From: Streptomyces sp. CNQ-509
GTDB lineage: Bacteria; Actinomycetota; Actinomycetes; Streptomycetales; Streptomycetaceae
Assembly: GCF_001011035.1 (NCBI RefSeq)
Contig: NZ_CP011492.1
Location: 6,441,447 to 6,505,446, forward strand
Direction of reading: 5' to 3'
Length of the DNA stretch: 64,000 bases
Below the pieces are notes generated by a model that searched no databases, was not told where the DNA came from, and was given only the letters and a program-made list of their open reading frames with translations. Of the stretch, positions 15,998 to 25,507 are shown one piece after another. Position numbers and translations under genes: made by a program. The number at the start of each line of letters is the position of its first letter. Position 1 is the stretch's first letter.

Positions 15998-16847
15998 CGA
16001 CGAGAAAGGTGCACCGCACGTCATGAACCCCTTATCCCGCGACGGCGAGCCCGAAATCGACCTGCACACCGACCGCCCGCACTCCGCGCGGGTCTACGAC
16101 TACCTCCTCGGCGGCAAGGACAACTTCGCCCCCGACCGCGCCGCGGGCGACGCCTCGGTACGTGCCTGGCCCAGCCTGCCGACCTCCATGAAGCAGACGC
16201 GCGTCTTCATGCACCGGGTCACCAGGACGCTGGCCCGCGACTACGGCGTACGGCAGTTCCTGGACGTCGGCACCGGCATACCGACACCGCCGAACCTCCA
16301 CGAGGTGGCCCAGGAGGTCGCCCCGGAGTGCCGGGTGGTGTACGTGGACAACGACCCCATCGTCCTCGCCCACGCCCGCGCGCTGCTCCAGAGCAGCGAG
16401 GAGGGCAGGACCGGCTACATCCAGGCCGACCTGCGCGACCCCGAGTCGATCCTCGGCGACCCCCAGCTGCGCACGGTGCTCGACCTCGACAAGCCGGTCG
16501 CGCTGTCGCTCATCGCCATCGTCCACTTCATCCTCGACGAGGACGACCCGCAGGGCATCGTCGCCCGGCTGCTGGACGCGCTGGCGCCGGGCAGCTTCCT
16601 GGCGCTGACCGTCTTCACCGGCGACACCGACCCGGAGCGCGTCGCGGGCGTCGGCCGCGAGTACAACGAGCGCGGCATCCCGCTGCAGATCCGCGACCGG
16701 GCCGAGGCGGAGCGGTTCTTCGCGGGCCTGGAGCCGATCGACCCGGGCGTGACGCTGGTCCACCACTGGCGGCCGGACGGCATCGGCGAGTCGGTGCCGA
16801 ACTCGCACATCGCGATGTACGGCGGCGTGGCCCGCAAGCCGGGCTGA
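15984..16847 (+). CDS. SAM-dependent methyltransferase, DUF574 (S-adenosyl methyltransferase) family
   Basis: A 287-residue protein of the actinomycete DUF574 methyltransferase family. IDLHTDRPHSARVYDYLLGGKDNFAPDR is the family start. FLDVGTGIPTPPNLHEVAQ is motif I for SAM binding. VVYVDNDPIVLAHARALL supplies the acidic residue for the ribose, and ALSLIAIVHFILDEDDP lies after motif III. Streptomyces genomes carry many copies and their substrates are unknown. ATG 15984 has GAGG 7 bp upstream. A later ATG at 16023 has poorer spacing. The ribosome site and start fall within a 13-bp tandem repeat. It is 61 bp behind the receptor gene, so it may be part of that operon. Confidence 0.88.
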   Translation: MTTAYDEKGAPHVMNPLSRDGEPEIDLHTDRPHSARVYDYLLGGKDNFAPDRAAGDASVRAWPSLPTSMKQTRVFMHRVTRTLARDYGVRQFLDVGTGIPTPPNLHEVAQEVAPECRVVYVDNDPIVLAHARALLQSSEEGRTGYIQADLRDPESILGDPQLRTVLDLDKPVALSLIAIVHFILDEDDPQGIVARLLDALAPGSFLALTVFTGDTDPERVAGVGREYNERGIPLQIRDRAEAERFFAGLEPIDPGVTLVHHWRPDGIGESVPNSHIAMYGGVARKPG

Positions 16848-16961
16848 CCCGACCGGGGCAACCCGCGCGGACCGGGCGGCGCGGCGGGCCGGTCCCGCGG
16901 GGCGGCCCCCGTTTCGTACCCGACACGGGTGGGCACCCCGGCGGAGCCATGGAGTAAGGTT

Positions 16962-16979
16962 TATCTCGACATCGAGATA
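16962..16979. promoter_or_regulatory. Perfect palindrome in the aconitase promoter region
   Basis: TATCTCGA-CA-TCGAGATA, with 8-bp perfect arms and a 2-bp centre, lies 86 bp before the acnA start in an otherwise GC-rich gap. It is a typical dimeric operator. I cannot name the regulator with confidence; a MarR- or TetR-type protein would bind such a site. Confidence 0.7.
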
Positions 16980-17065
16980 TCTGCCGAAGGTGCCACCCTC
17001 AAGTCGCCCCGCTTCGGACGTAGCGGCAGGATTGCGGTGGAACGCGAATGACGAAGGAGACTGTC

Positions 17066-19780
<2,715 letters not shown>

Positions 19781-19791
19781 CCTGACGTGAA

Positions 19792-19834
19792 CGAGCGCCC
19801 TGCCCCTGCATCTCGCGCGGGGGCAGGGCGCTCG
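19792..19834 (+). terminator. Terminator of acnA
   Basis: A perfect 15-bp stem: CGAGCGCCCTGCCCC at 19792-19806 pairs with its complement at 19820-19834 around a 13-base loop, 12 bp after the acnA stop. Confidence 0.85.
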
Positions 19835-20293
19835 CGCGCGACGGGGCGGAAGATGTGCCTGCGCGCCAGATCGCACGCGATCTGTTCCCGGATCGGAACT
19901 GCGTGTCCTACGACGACGAACCCCGCACCTGGCACCAGGTGCGGGGGGTGTACGGCATTGCGGTGCCGCCGGATTCGATGCCGAAGCCCTCGGTGGTGGC
20001 GTGTGTGCCGGGGGTAGTCCAGGTGTTCTGCGTCCGTGTCGACCCGTCGACCACGCCGTTGGAGCCGATCCGCCCGGCACTGGTGCTGACGGCGGCCGTC
20101 CACCCGGCACCGGTCCTGGCTCAGGTGGGACGAGCGTCCGCGCCCACCAGTCGGCCGGTGCGGGGGCGCCGGTGGAATCGATGGTGATCGTGCAAGATTC
20201 GGGGTGAACCCGGCCCTGGGCTTACGGTATCGAAACCTGGCCCCGCCCACGGAAGCCCCGCCGGGGGCCGAACGGCTCGCGTAGCCTGAGGGG
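19835..20293. other. Gap of 459 bp without a recognisable gene
   Basis: Between acnA and the TIR gene I see no convincing coding sequence. The open frames here are short, start poorly and show no family motif. It holds a second hairpin (19921-19946). The last 100 bp (AT-richer GTATCGAAACCTGG) probably carry the TIR gene promoter. Confidence 0.5.
19921..19946. terminator. Perfect hairpin of unclear purpose in the acnA-TIR gap
   Basis: CCCCGCACCTGG-CA-CCAGGTGCGGGG is a 12-bp perfect inverted repeat with almost no loop. It comes 100 bp after the acnA terminator and reads the same on both strands. It may insulate the TIR locus or be a dimeric binding site. Confidence 0.5.
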
Positions 20294-20893
20294 ATGAATG
20301 TGGCGGGGCTCGTGCTCACGATCGTCGGGACGCTCGCCACCCTGGCGGGGACGTACGTCGCCGTCCGCGAATACCTTCGCCGCCGCCCCCGCATCACCGC
20401 CCCGTCACCGGAGCCCGCCCCCGCCCCCGCCCCCGCCCCCGCCGCCGCCGCCGACCCCGCCGCCGACCCGCCGTATGACGTCTTCATCGCCTACGCCGAC
20501 ACCGACGCCCCGTGGGTCCGGGACTTCGCCGCCTTCCTCACCGCGCGCGGCGTCCGCGTGGCGTACGACGAGCTGCTGGCCCAGCCCGGCGGTGTCCGCG
20601 TGCACACCCTTGAGCGCGCCATCCGCGACGCTGCGCACGGGCTGCTGGTGTTCGGCCCCGGGATGCGGGACGACGGCTGGGTGCGCCGGGAGTACGCCGC
20701 GCTGATGCGCCGGTCCCTGGAGAACGAGGCGCAGCGCTTCGTCCCCGTGCTCATCGGCGACCCTGGCGAGTCCCTGGACCTGCCGGAGTTCGCCGAAGTC
20801 CTCTACCCGGCGGACTTCCGCGGCGCCGACGAGGCCGCGTACGACCGGCTCTGCGAGCAGATCAGCCGCGCGGTGCTCACGAACCGGGCCTGA
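20294..20893 (+). CDS. Membrane-anchored TIR-domain protein
   Basis: A 199-residue protein. Residues 4-22 form one membrane helix (AGLVLTIVGTLATLAGTYVAV), 40-60 an Ala-Pro linker, and 61-190 a TIR domain: YDVFIAYADTDAPWVRDFAAFL (strand A), GLLVFGPGMRDDGWVRREYAAL (strand D and helix). Glu133 in WVRREY occupies the place of the catalytic Glu of NAD-cleaving TIR domains. The start ATG at 20294 is preceded by GAGGGG. The last 17 bp overlap the end of the convergent SPFH gene, so the two transcripts are antisense to each other. Bacterial TIR proteins often make signals from NAD or destroy it during phage defence. Activity here is inferred. Confidence 0.85.
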   Translation: MNVAGLVLTIVGTLATLAGTYVAVREYLRRRPRITAPSPEPAPAPAPAPAAAADPAADPPYDVFIAYADTDAPWVRDFAAFLTARGVRVAYDELLAQPGGVRVHTLERAIRDAAHGLLVFGPGMRDDGWVRREYAALMRRSLENEAQRFVPVLIGDPGESLDLPEFAEVLYPADFRGADEAAYDRLCEQISRAVLTNRA

Positions 20894-22715
20894 GGTCGTC
20901 CGCCGGCCCGTCCCCCGCCTCCAGCTCATCCTTCTGCGACACGGTCTCCAGCACCGGATCCCCGGACTGCTCACGGCGCAGGCCGGTGATGACGTCCTGG
21001 ATCCGCTGCCACGGCATGAACTGGCCCATCATCGCCGCGTCCCCGGAGATGACATCGGGCACCCGCATGTCCTTGACCTCCGCCAGCAGCGCCTGGACCG
21101 ACGCCACCTCGGGCCCGAGCAGGTTCGCGAGGGCCTCCAGCTCCGCGACGGCCAGACCGCGTTCCTCCCGCTCGACGGCGATCTCGATCCGCCGGATCTG
21201 GGCGTGGATCTGCGCGCTCTTGACCTCCTCCTCCAGCGTCCGGCGGCGGTGCGCCTCGGTCATCGGCAGCCGGCGGATGCGGTCCAGTTCGCTGTCCTGC
21301 GCGACGGAGAGCCCGACGAGGGTGTCGGAGACGGTGATACCCCATTCGGCCACGTTCTGTCGGACCCTGGCGGCGAGTTCGGCGCGGATGTCGTCCTGCT
21401 GCGTGAGGTATTCCTCCACCGTGGACGAGGCGGCGACCTGGGTGAGGTAGCTCTCGACCGTGCCGCCCAGCACCCGTTCGACGAACCGCTGGACCGGGCG
21501 CGGGTCGATGACCAGCCCGCCGAGCCCGTCCCGGGAGACCTCCCCGCCGAACTGGCTGACCAGGCGCGGCGCGGCGGAAGCCGGGATCTGCAGGGTCTGT
21601 GTGACGTTGACCTTCAGCAGGAAGCCCTGGATGTTGATGATCAGCTGCTCCAGCTCCGCGTCGTAGTTGTCGGCCTCGGTGGGCATCTTGTCCTTCCACT
21701 CGAGCGTCAGCAGCCGCGTCGGGATCAGCACGATCCGCGCGAACCACGGGTTGAGCGCGTACACCCCGCCCTGCCGCAGCGTCTCCTGCTGCACCCCGCG
21801 CCAGCCGTGCCCGTCGAGGAACTTCCACGGCAGCCGGTAGTTGCTGTGCCCAGGCACGACGGGCCCGATGACGTCGTCCTCCGGCGGCGGCTCGATGCCG
21901 TGCAGCGTGACGACGACGCCGACGTAACCGACGGGGATGTTGACGTACCGCAGATGGCCGGGGGTGAGACCGTCCTGCCGCCCGGGCCCGATGTTCTCCG
22001 TGGTCAGGACCTCGAAGAGGTCGGGGTGGATGTCGTACGAGGCGCCGCCGCCCAGTACTGCCAGCTGCCGCCCCTGCTCCCCACCGCCCAGCAGGAACGC
22101 GTCACCGTCCTGGAAGACGTCGCACTCCACGTACCGCCCGAACGGCTGGTCCGGCAGCCGCAACTGCCCCACCTTGGCCCGTACGAGCCCGACCGTTCCG
22201 TCCGGCACATGCGTACGGGGCACGAAATCGACCCGGAAGAGCTCCGGGTTGATGTAGTACGAGGCGTCGCCCGGCAGCGTCGCCAGCTGCCTGCCCTGCT
22301 CCCCCTCACCCAGCAGGAAAGCCACACCGTTCTGGAAGTTGTCGCACTCCACCCGTCGGCTGAGCAGCCGCCCCGCCGGGCGCGACGCCCCGTCCAGTGC
22401 CGTGACCAGCCCGATCATGCCGGGCGGGATGCTGACACGGGGAGCGAGGTCGACACTGTAGACGCCGGGCATGAGCCAGTGCCGTACCCCGGGCGTCAGA
22501 CACCGTGCCTGGATTCCGCGCGAGTTGTCCGCTACCACTCGCTTGAACCGGGGGTCTGACGGATTGCCCCCGATACGCCGGCGCACGACGCCGACCATGT
22601 CCCCGGGGATCACCACGAAGCCGAGCCGCCGTGCGAGCCCGCTCTCGGGATACACGACCGCCACCCCGCCGACCGCGCCGACCGCCACGAGCAGCACGAT
22701 CACCAACACCACCAT
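20877..22715 (-). CDS. SPFH/band-7 membrane protein with N-terminal vault-like repeats
   Basis: A 612-residue protein. Residues 2-21 are a membrane helix. Residues about 35-340 hold four degenerate beta repeats, each with a PxGxVGxV start (37, 98, 171, 261). Two are close copies: VECDNFQNGVAFLLGEGEQGRQLA at 122 and VECDVFQDGDAFLLGGGEQGRQLA at 196. Residues about 325-475 are the SPFH/band-7 domain (VQRFVERVLGGTVESYLT, IRAELAARVRQNVAEWGITVSDTLVG), followed by a charged coiled coil to 550. SPFH proteins build ring- or cage-like membrane scaffolds. The start has a near-perfect AAGGAGGTGA. It is 32 bp behind the TIR-TIR gene, so the two form an operon, and it converges on the single-TIR gene. Confidence 0.85.
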   Translation of the reverse strand: MVVLVIVLLVAVGAVGGVAVVYPESGLARRLGFVVIPGDMVGVVRRRIGGNPSDPRFKRVVADNSRGIQARCLTPGVRHWLMPGVYSVDLAPRVSIPPGMIGLVTALDGASRPAGRLLSRRVECDNFQNGVAFLLGEGEQGRQLATLPGDASYYINPELFRVDFVPRTHVPDGTVGLVRAKVGQLRLPDQPFGRYVECDVFQDGDAFLLGGGEQGRQLAVLGGGASYDIHPDLFEVLTTENIGPGRQDGLTPGHLRYVNIPVGYVGVVVTLHGIEPPPEDDVIGPVVPGHSNYRLPWKFLDGHGWRGVQQETLRQGGVYALNPWFARIVLIPTRLLTLEWKDKMPTEADNYDAELEQLIINIQGFLLKVNVTQTLQIPASAAPRLVSQFGGEVSRDGLGGLVIDPRPVQRFVERVLGGTVESYLTQVAASSTVEEYLTQQDDIRAELAARVRQNVAEWGITVSDTLVGLSVAQDSELDRIRRLPMTEAHRRRTLEEEVKSAQIHAQIRRIEIAVEREERGLAVAELEALANLLGPEVASVQALLAEVKDMRVPDVISGDAAMMGQFMPWQRIQDVITGLRREQSGDPVLETVSQKDELEAGDGPADDLRPGS

Positions 22716-22747
22716 GCAGCCTCACCTCCTTCCGGCGCGTGCCCCGC

Positions 22748-24247
22748 TCACGTGCCGGTGTCGTCGTGGTCCTCCGTGTGGTGCTCAGCACCCGGCCAGT
22801 CCGCCAGCCGCTGATGGATCGCCCGGACGGTCAGCGACCACTGGTCGTGCCAGTCCTTCCGCGCCTCGTTCTGCGGGCTGCGCAGCGTCGGAAAGAACGC
22901 CGGGTAGTCCTCCGGCGCACAGGCCGCGGCGCGTACGAACGTCTCGTAGCGAGGAGAGGGTGCGTGCGGCGCGTCGGTCCAGCCGTACGCCACCGCCAGC
23001 GCGGCGAATGCCCGGTGCCCGCGCCCCTCCGGCCGCGCCCGGCGGGTCTGCGCCCGGAACCCGTGCAGCCCGCCCCGTTCCCCCGAGGGCAGCAGGCTCG
23101 CCCAGACCGTGTCGACGGCGTCGAGGAATCCGTCCGGCAGGGCCCGTTCCGCGTCCTCGCCCATGGGCCGGATGAAACCGTACTCGTGCCGCCCGGCCTC
23201 CTGCAGCAGCAGCGCCGTCGTCAGTACGTCGGCCTGTTCCACCTCGCCCGCGGCGAGCAGCGCGTGGAGCGTGGCCAGCGAGGCGTCGACGGGCGGGCGC
23301 ACCGCCGCCCGGTACCCCGGCCGGGGCACCGGGGTGAAGACGGGGTGTTCGTTACGGAGACCGCCCCCGGACCGCTTGAGGAGTCGCTGCAGCTGCCGCA
23401 GCTCCGCTGGGCCCGGCAGCGCGCCGCCGCGTGCGTCGAAGTACCAGCTGCTGGCCAGCAGATAGTGCCGCTCGCCGCGGAGTAGCACCGGGAAGAACGG
23501 ACGCCCGAGCCGCTGCCCTTCCAGAATATCCCGGCTCACGTCCTGCGCCGCCTGCGCCTCGGGCGACATCACCACCACCACGGCCACCGCGCTGGCCAAC
23601 TGCCGGCGAATGGCCCACACCCAGTCGTCACCCCAGGTCAGCCGACCGGCCGTCCACACCGGCAACCCCGCGTCGGCCAGCCGCCGCCCCAGCCCACGCA
23701 CGTATTCCAGATCCGCGTGCGCGTGACAGATCACCACGCTCGGCTCGGCCGGCCCGGTCAGCGGCCGCACCGGACCACTCCGGACGACGCTCAGATCATC
23801 CTGTACGTCCTCGACCTTCCGCAGCAACTCGTCCGGCGGCTGCTCACCCCGGATGATCCGCGCGAGCAGTGCCACCCGGTCCTCGAACGCGGCCCCCTCG
23901 GCAGGCAGCTGCCGGAAGTCCATCGGAAGCCGAGTCGCGGCGAACGGGGGCGGCCCCGCGTTCCCCAGCAGCACGGGCACCAGCCGCAGATCCCGGTCGG
24001 CGGACGCCTGGAAGAGCGCCGCGTACTCCTGCCGCAGCCACGCCTGGGCCATCGCGGCAGGGCTGAACACGACAAGCCCGGTACTCGCCGAACGAATGGC
24101 GTCCTCGACCTCGTGAACCACCACACTCCCCGGCAGCAAGTGGTGCCGGTCCCCCAACGCGCTCACCCCATGGGCACGCAGCCGCTTGGTGAGCACACCA
24201 ACCCACTCGGCATCGTCCGCCGCGTACGCCACGTAGGCGTCGGCCAT
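22748..24247 (-). CDS. TIR-TIR-GUN4-like protein
   Basis: A 499-residue protein. TIR domain 1 (about 1-130) begins ADAYVAYAADDAEWVGVLTKRL and has AWLRQEY with Glu74 at the catalytic position. TIR domain 2 (about 168-275) begins PSVVICHAHADLEYVRGLGRRL. At the same place it has QDVSRD with no Trp or Glu, so it looks inactive. Residues about 322-440 resemble GUN4: LHALLAAGEVEQADVLTTALLLQEAGR, LPDGFLDAVDTVWASLL, GLHGFRAQ. GUN4 domains bind porphyrins in phototrophs and occur as sensor parts elsewhere. ATG 24247 follows AAAGGAG, and upstream sense codons have no ribosome site. A GTAACC/GGTTAC palindrome lies before it. The GUN4 call is by eye and moderate. Confidence 0.8.
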   Translation of the reverse strand: MADAYVAYAADDAEWVGVLTKRLRAHGVSALGDRHHLLPGSVVVHEVEDAIRSASTGLVVFSPAAMAQAWLRQEYAALFQASADRDLRLVPVLLGNAGPPPFAATRLPMDFRQLPAEGAAFEDRVALLARIIRGEQPPDELLRKVEDVQDDLSVVRSGPVRPLTGPAEPSVVICHAHADLEYVRGLGRRLADAGLPVWTAGRLTWGDDWVWAIRRQLASAVAVVVVMSPEAQAAQDVSRDILEGQRLGRPFFPVLLRGERHYLLASSWYFDARGGALPGPAELRQLQRLLKRSGGGLRNEHPVFTPVPRPGYRAAVRPPVDASLATLHALLAAGEVEQADVLTTALLLQEAGRHEYGFIRPMGEDAERALPDGFLDAVDTVWASLLPSGERGGLHGFRAQTRRARPEGRGHRAFAALAVAYGWTDAPHAPSPRYETFVRAAACAPEDYPAFFPTLRSPQNEARKDWHDQWSLTVRAIHQRLADWPGAEHHTEDHDDTGT

Positions 24248-24332
24248 ACCCCCGTCTCCTTTCCCGCCGGACCCGGCGAGCTCCGGCGGTCCCACGGCGC
24301 CCGTTCGGGCTGTAGCACGACGAACGCATGGT

Positions 24333-24346
24333 GTAACCGAGGTTAC
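24333..24346. promoter_or_regulatory. Palindrome upstream of the TIR-TIR-GUN4 gene
   Basis: GTAACC-GA-GGTTAC, a perfect 6-bp-arm inverted repeat 86 bp before the start, in a patch of lower GC. It is a candidate operator for the TIR-TIR/SPFH operon. The regulator is unknown. Confidence 0.55.
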
Positions 24347-24613
24347 CGGTGACGCAGCGTCAACGGGAGCGTGGTGCGCGTAAGTTCTGGAGTTGGCCGG
24401 ACGGTTGAGGCGTAACCTGCGGGCAGCCGCGACCACCCGTGTTGTCAGCCGAACGCGTCGGGTTCGCTTGGGACGACTGGTCCTCGCCTGTCCGCAGCAG
24501 CGCTGCCATGCCCACCCATGACCAACAAAGGCCGGTGCCAAGCGCGGAAGCTCGGCTCGGACCCCGGGTCGATCGCAACGTTGGATTTTAGGGGAGGTGG
24601 TGATCTCAAGTAC

Positions 24614-24629
24614 CGCAACCGAAGCATGT
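24614..24629 (+). repeat. Direct repeat, copy 1
   Basis: CGCAACCGAAGCATGT. It shares 14 of its last 15 bases with the copy at 24756-24771, 142 bp away, in the lower-GC gap. The purpose is unknown. Confidence 0.6.
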
Positions 24630-24755
24630 GAACTGAGGTGCTTCACCAACTGCGAGTCAGTGCCTATGTGTATCCCTCGGCGCGCCTCTGGCCAGGCGTT
24701 TTGTGTGATTGGTCGAGGGTGGGGTCAAACGGCGGCGGTGAATAGGGTTAAGAAC

Positions 24756-24771
24756 GGCAATCGAAGCATGT
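24756..24771 (+). repeat. Direct repeat, copy 2
   Basis: GGCAATCGAAGCATGT, paired with copy 1 at 24614-24629. The first copy is followed by GTGAA and TTCAC nine bases apart, the second by a short open stretch ending at 24812. Confidence 0.6.
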
Positions 24772-25047
24772 CGCAGTACGTCCTCCGCTCCCTCATCCGC
24801 GACTGGCAGTGAGGATGTGGCGTGGTGACGCTGCGGGTGGGTTTGACCCTGCGACTGACTGGCGTCTCGACTGTCCTGTCGGGGATTTGTCTCCTCGCCG
24901 GGCGTCACCACGCACGCGGCCGGACGGGCGTTTGTGACCTTGTGGGAGCTTGGTCCAGAAGCCCCGTCACTGTCTTGTCCACCCGCCCGACCGGCGCGTG
25001 CCGCCCTCGGAACGGACACGCCGCAAGGACGGACATGACCAGCATGA

Positions 25048-25401
25048 TGCACGACGGCGGAGGCGAGGAAGGACAACGCGGTCGTCCTCGACGCGGACGG
25101 GACCGAACGGGTGAGACCGGAAGCGCCGCGGACCGGGGGCGAGCCGCACCGGGTCATCGGGTACTACACCGCCTACCACGACGGCACCGGTCCCGTCGTG
25201 GTGGCGGCTACCCGGGTAGGGGACGTGTGAGGCCGCATCGACCTCGACGCCGGCACGCTCACGGACGTAAGGACCTGGCGCTGCCCGAAGCGGTCCGGCC
25301 GGCCGCGTACGCACAGGGGTCGGCCCGGGGACGGACTCCGTATGACTTGCGCGCGCCACGACTCCTCCGGTGCCGCGTACGTGGGCACCGCCGTCAGGTA
25401 A
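25048..25401 (+). pseudogene. Broken small gene with an in-frame TGA
   Basis: From 25048 the plus strand reads through a coding-like frame: DNAVVLDADGTERVRPEAP, HRVIGYYTAYHDGTGPVVVAATRVGDV, then TGA at 25228-25230. The same frame continues GRIDLDAGTLTDVRTWR to TAA at 25399-25401. A TGA stop lies just before 25048 (25045-25047) and there is no start codon between. The text on both sides of the internal TGA has normal third-position GC bias, and CGA to TGA is a one-base change. I read this as a decayed gene that has lost its 5' end. The parent family is not recognised. Confidence 0.55.
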
Positions 25402-25507
25402 CAGGCCCGTGAGAATGCCCCGGGACCGCTTTCTTCCGGTGTTCACGCCTCGCTAGGCTCAGTGCACTTGACTACGTTGTGTGCACGCCATTGGGGGTTG
25501 CCGCACG

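Larger units (their letters stand above)
24248..25047. other. Lower-GC gap without a recognised gene
   Basis: About 800 bp upstream of the TIR-TIR gene. From about 24540 to 24830 the base composition is visibly less GC-rich than the flanks. A 14/15 direct repeat sits at 24614 and 24756. A short frame (24597-24812, 71 codons, GTG start after GGGGAGG) exists but matches nothing I know. I see no RNA gene. It looks like a scar of past insertion or deletion. Confidence 0.5.

Noticed and set aside
19855..20187. 110-codon plus-strand open frame between acnA and the TIR gene
   Set aside because: It runs through a perfect hairpin, has no ribosome site and matches no family I know.
22716..24747. Longer start of the TIR-TIR protein reaching to 24649
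   Set aside because: The additional 134 residues are basic and motif-free and have no ribosome site. The ATG at 24247 has AAAGGAG and begins the TIR domain directly.
24597..24812. 71-codon open frame with GGGGAGG before a GTG
   Set aside because: Cys-containing and possibly a small peptide, but no family, no neighbouring processing gene and no support beyond the ribosome site.
24657..25157. Minus-strand open frame of 166 codons in the lower-GC gap
   Set aside because: Composition is random-looking and no motif is visible. It also crosses the broken plus-strand gene.
25048..25401. Selenoprotein or programmed TGA read-through
   Set aside because: There is no start codon upstream and no SECIS-like structure that I can see. 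A pseudogene is simpler.
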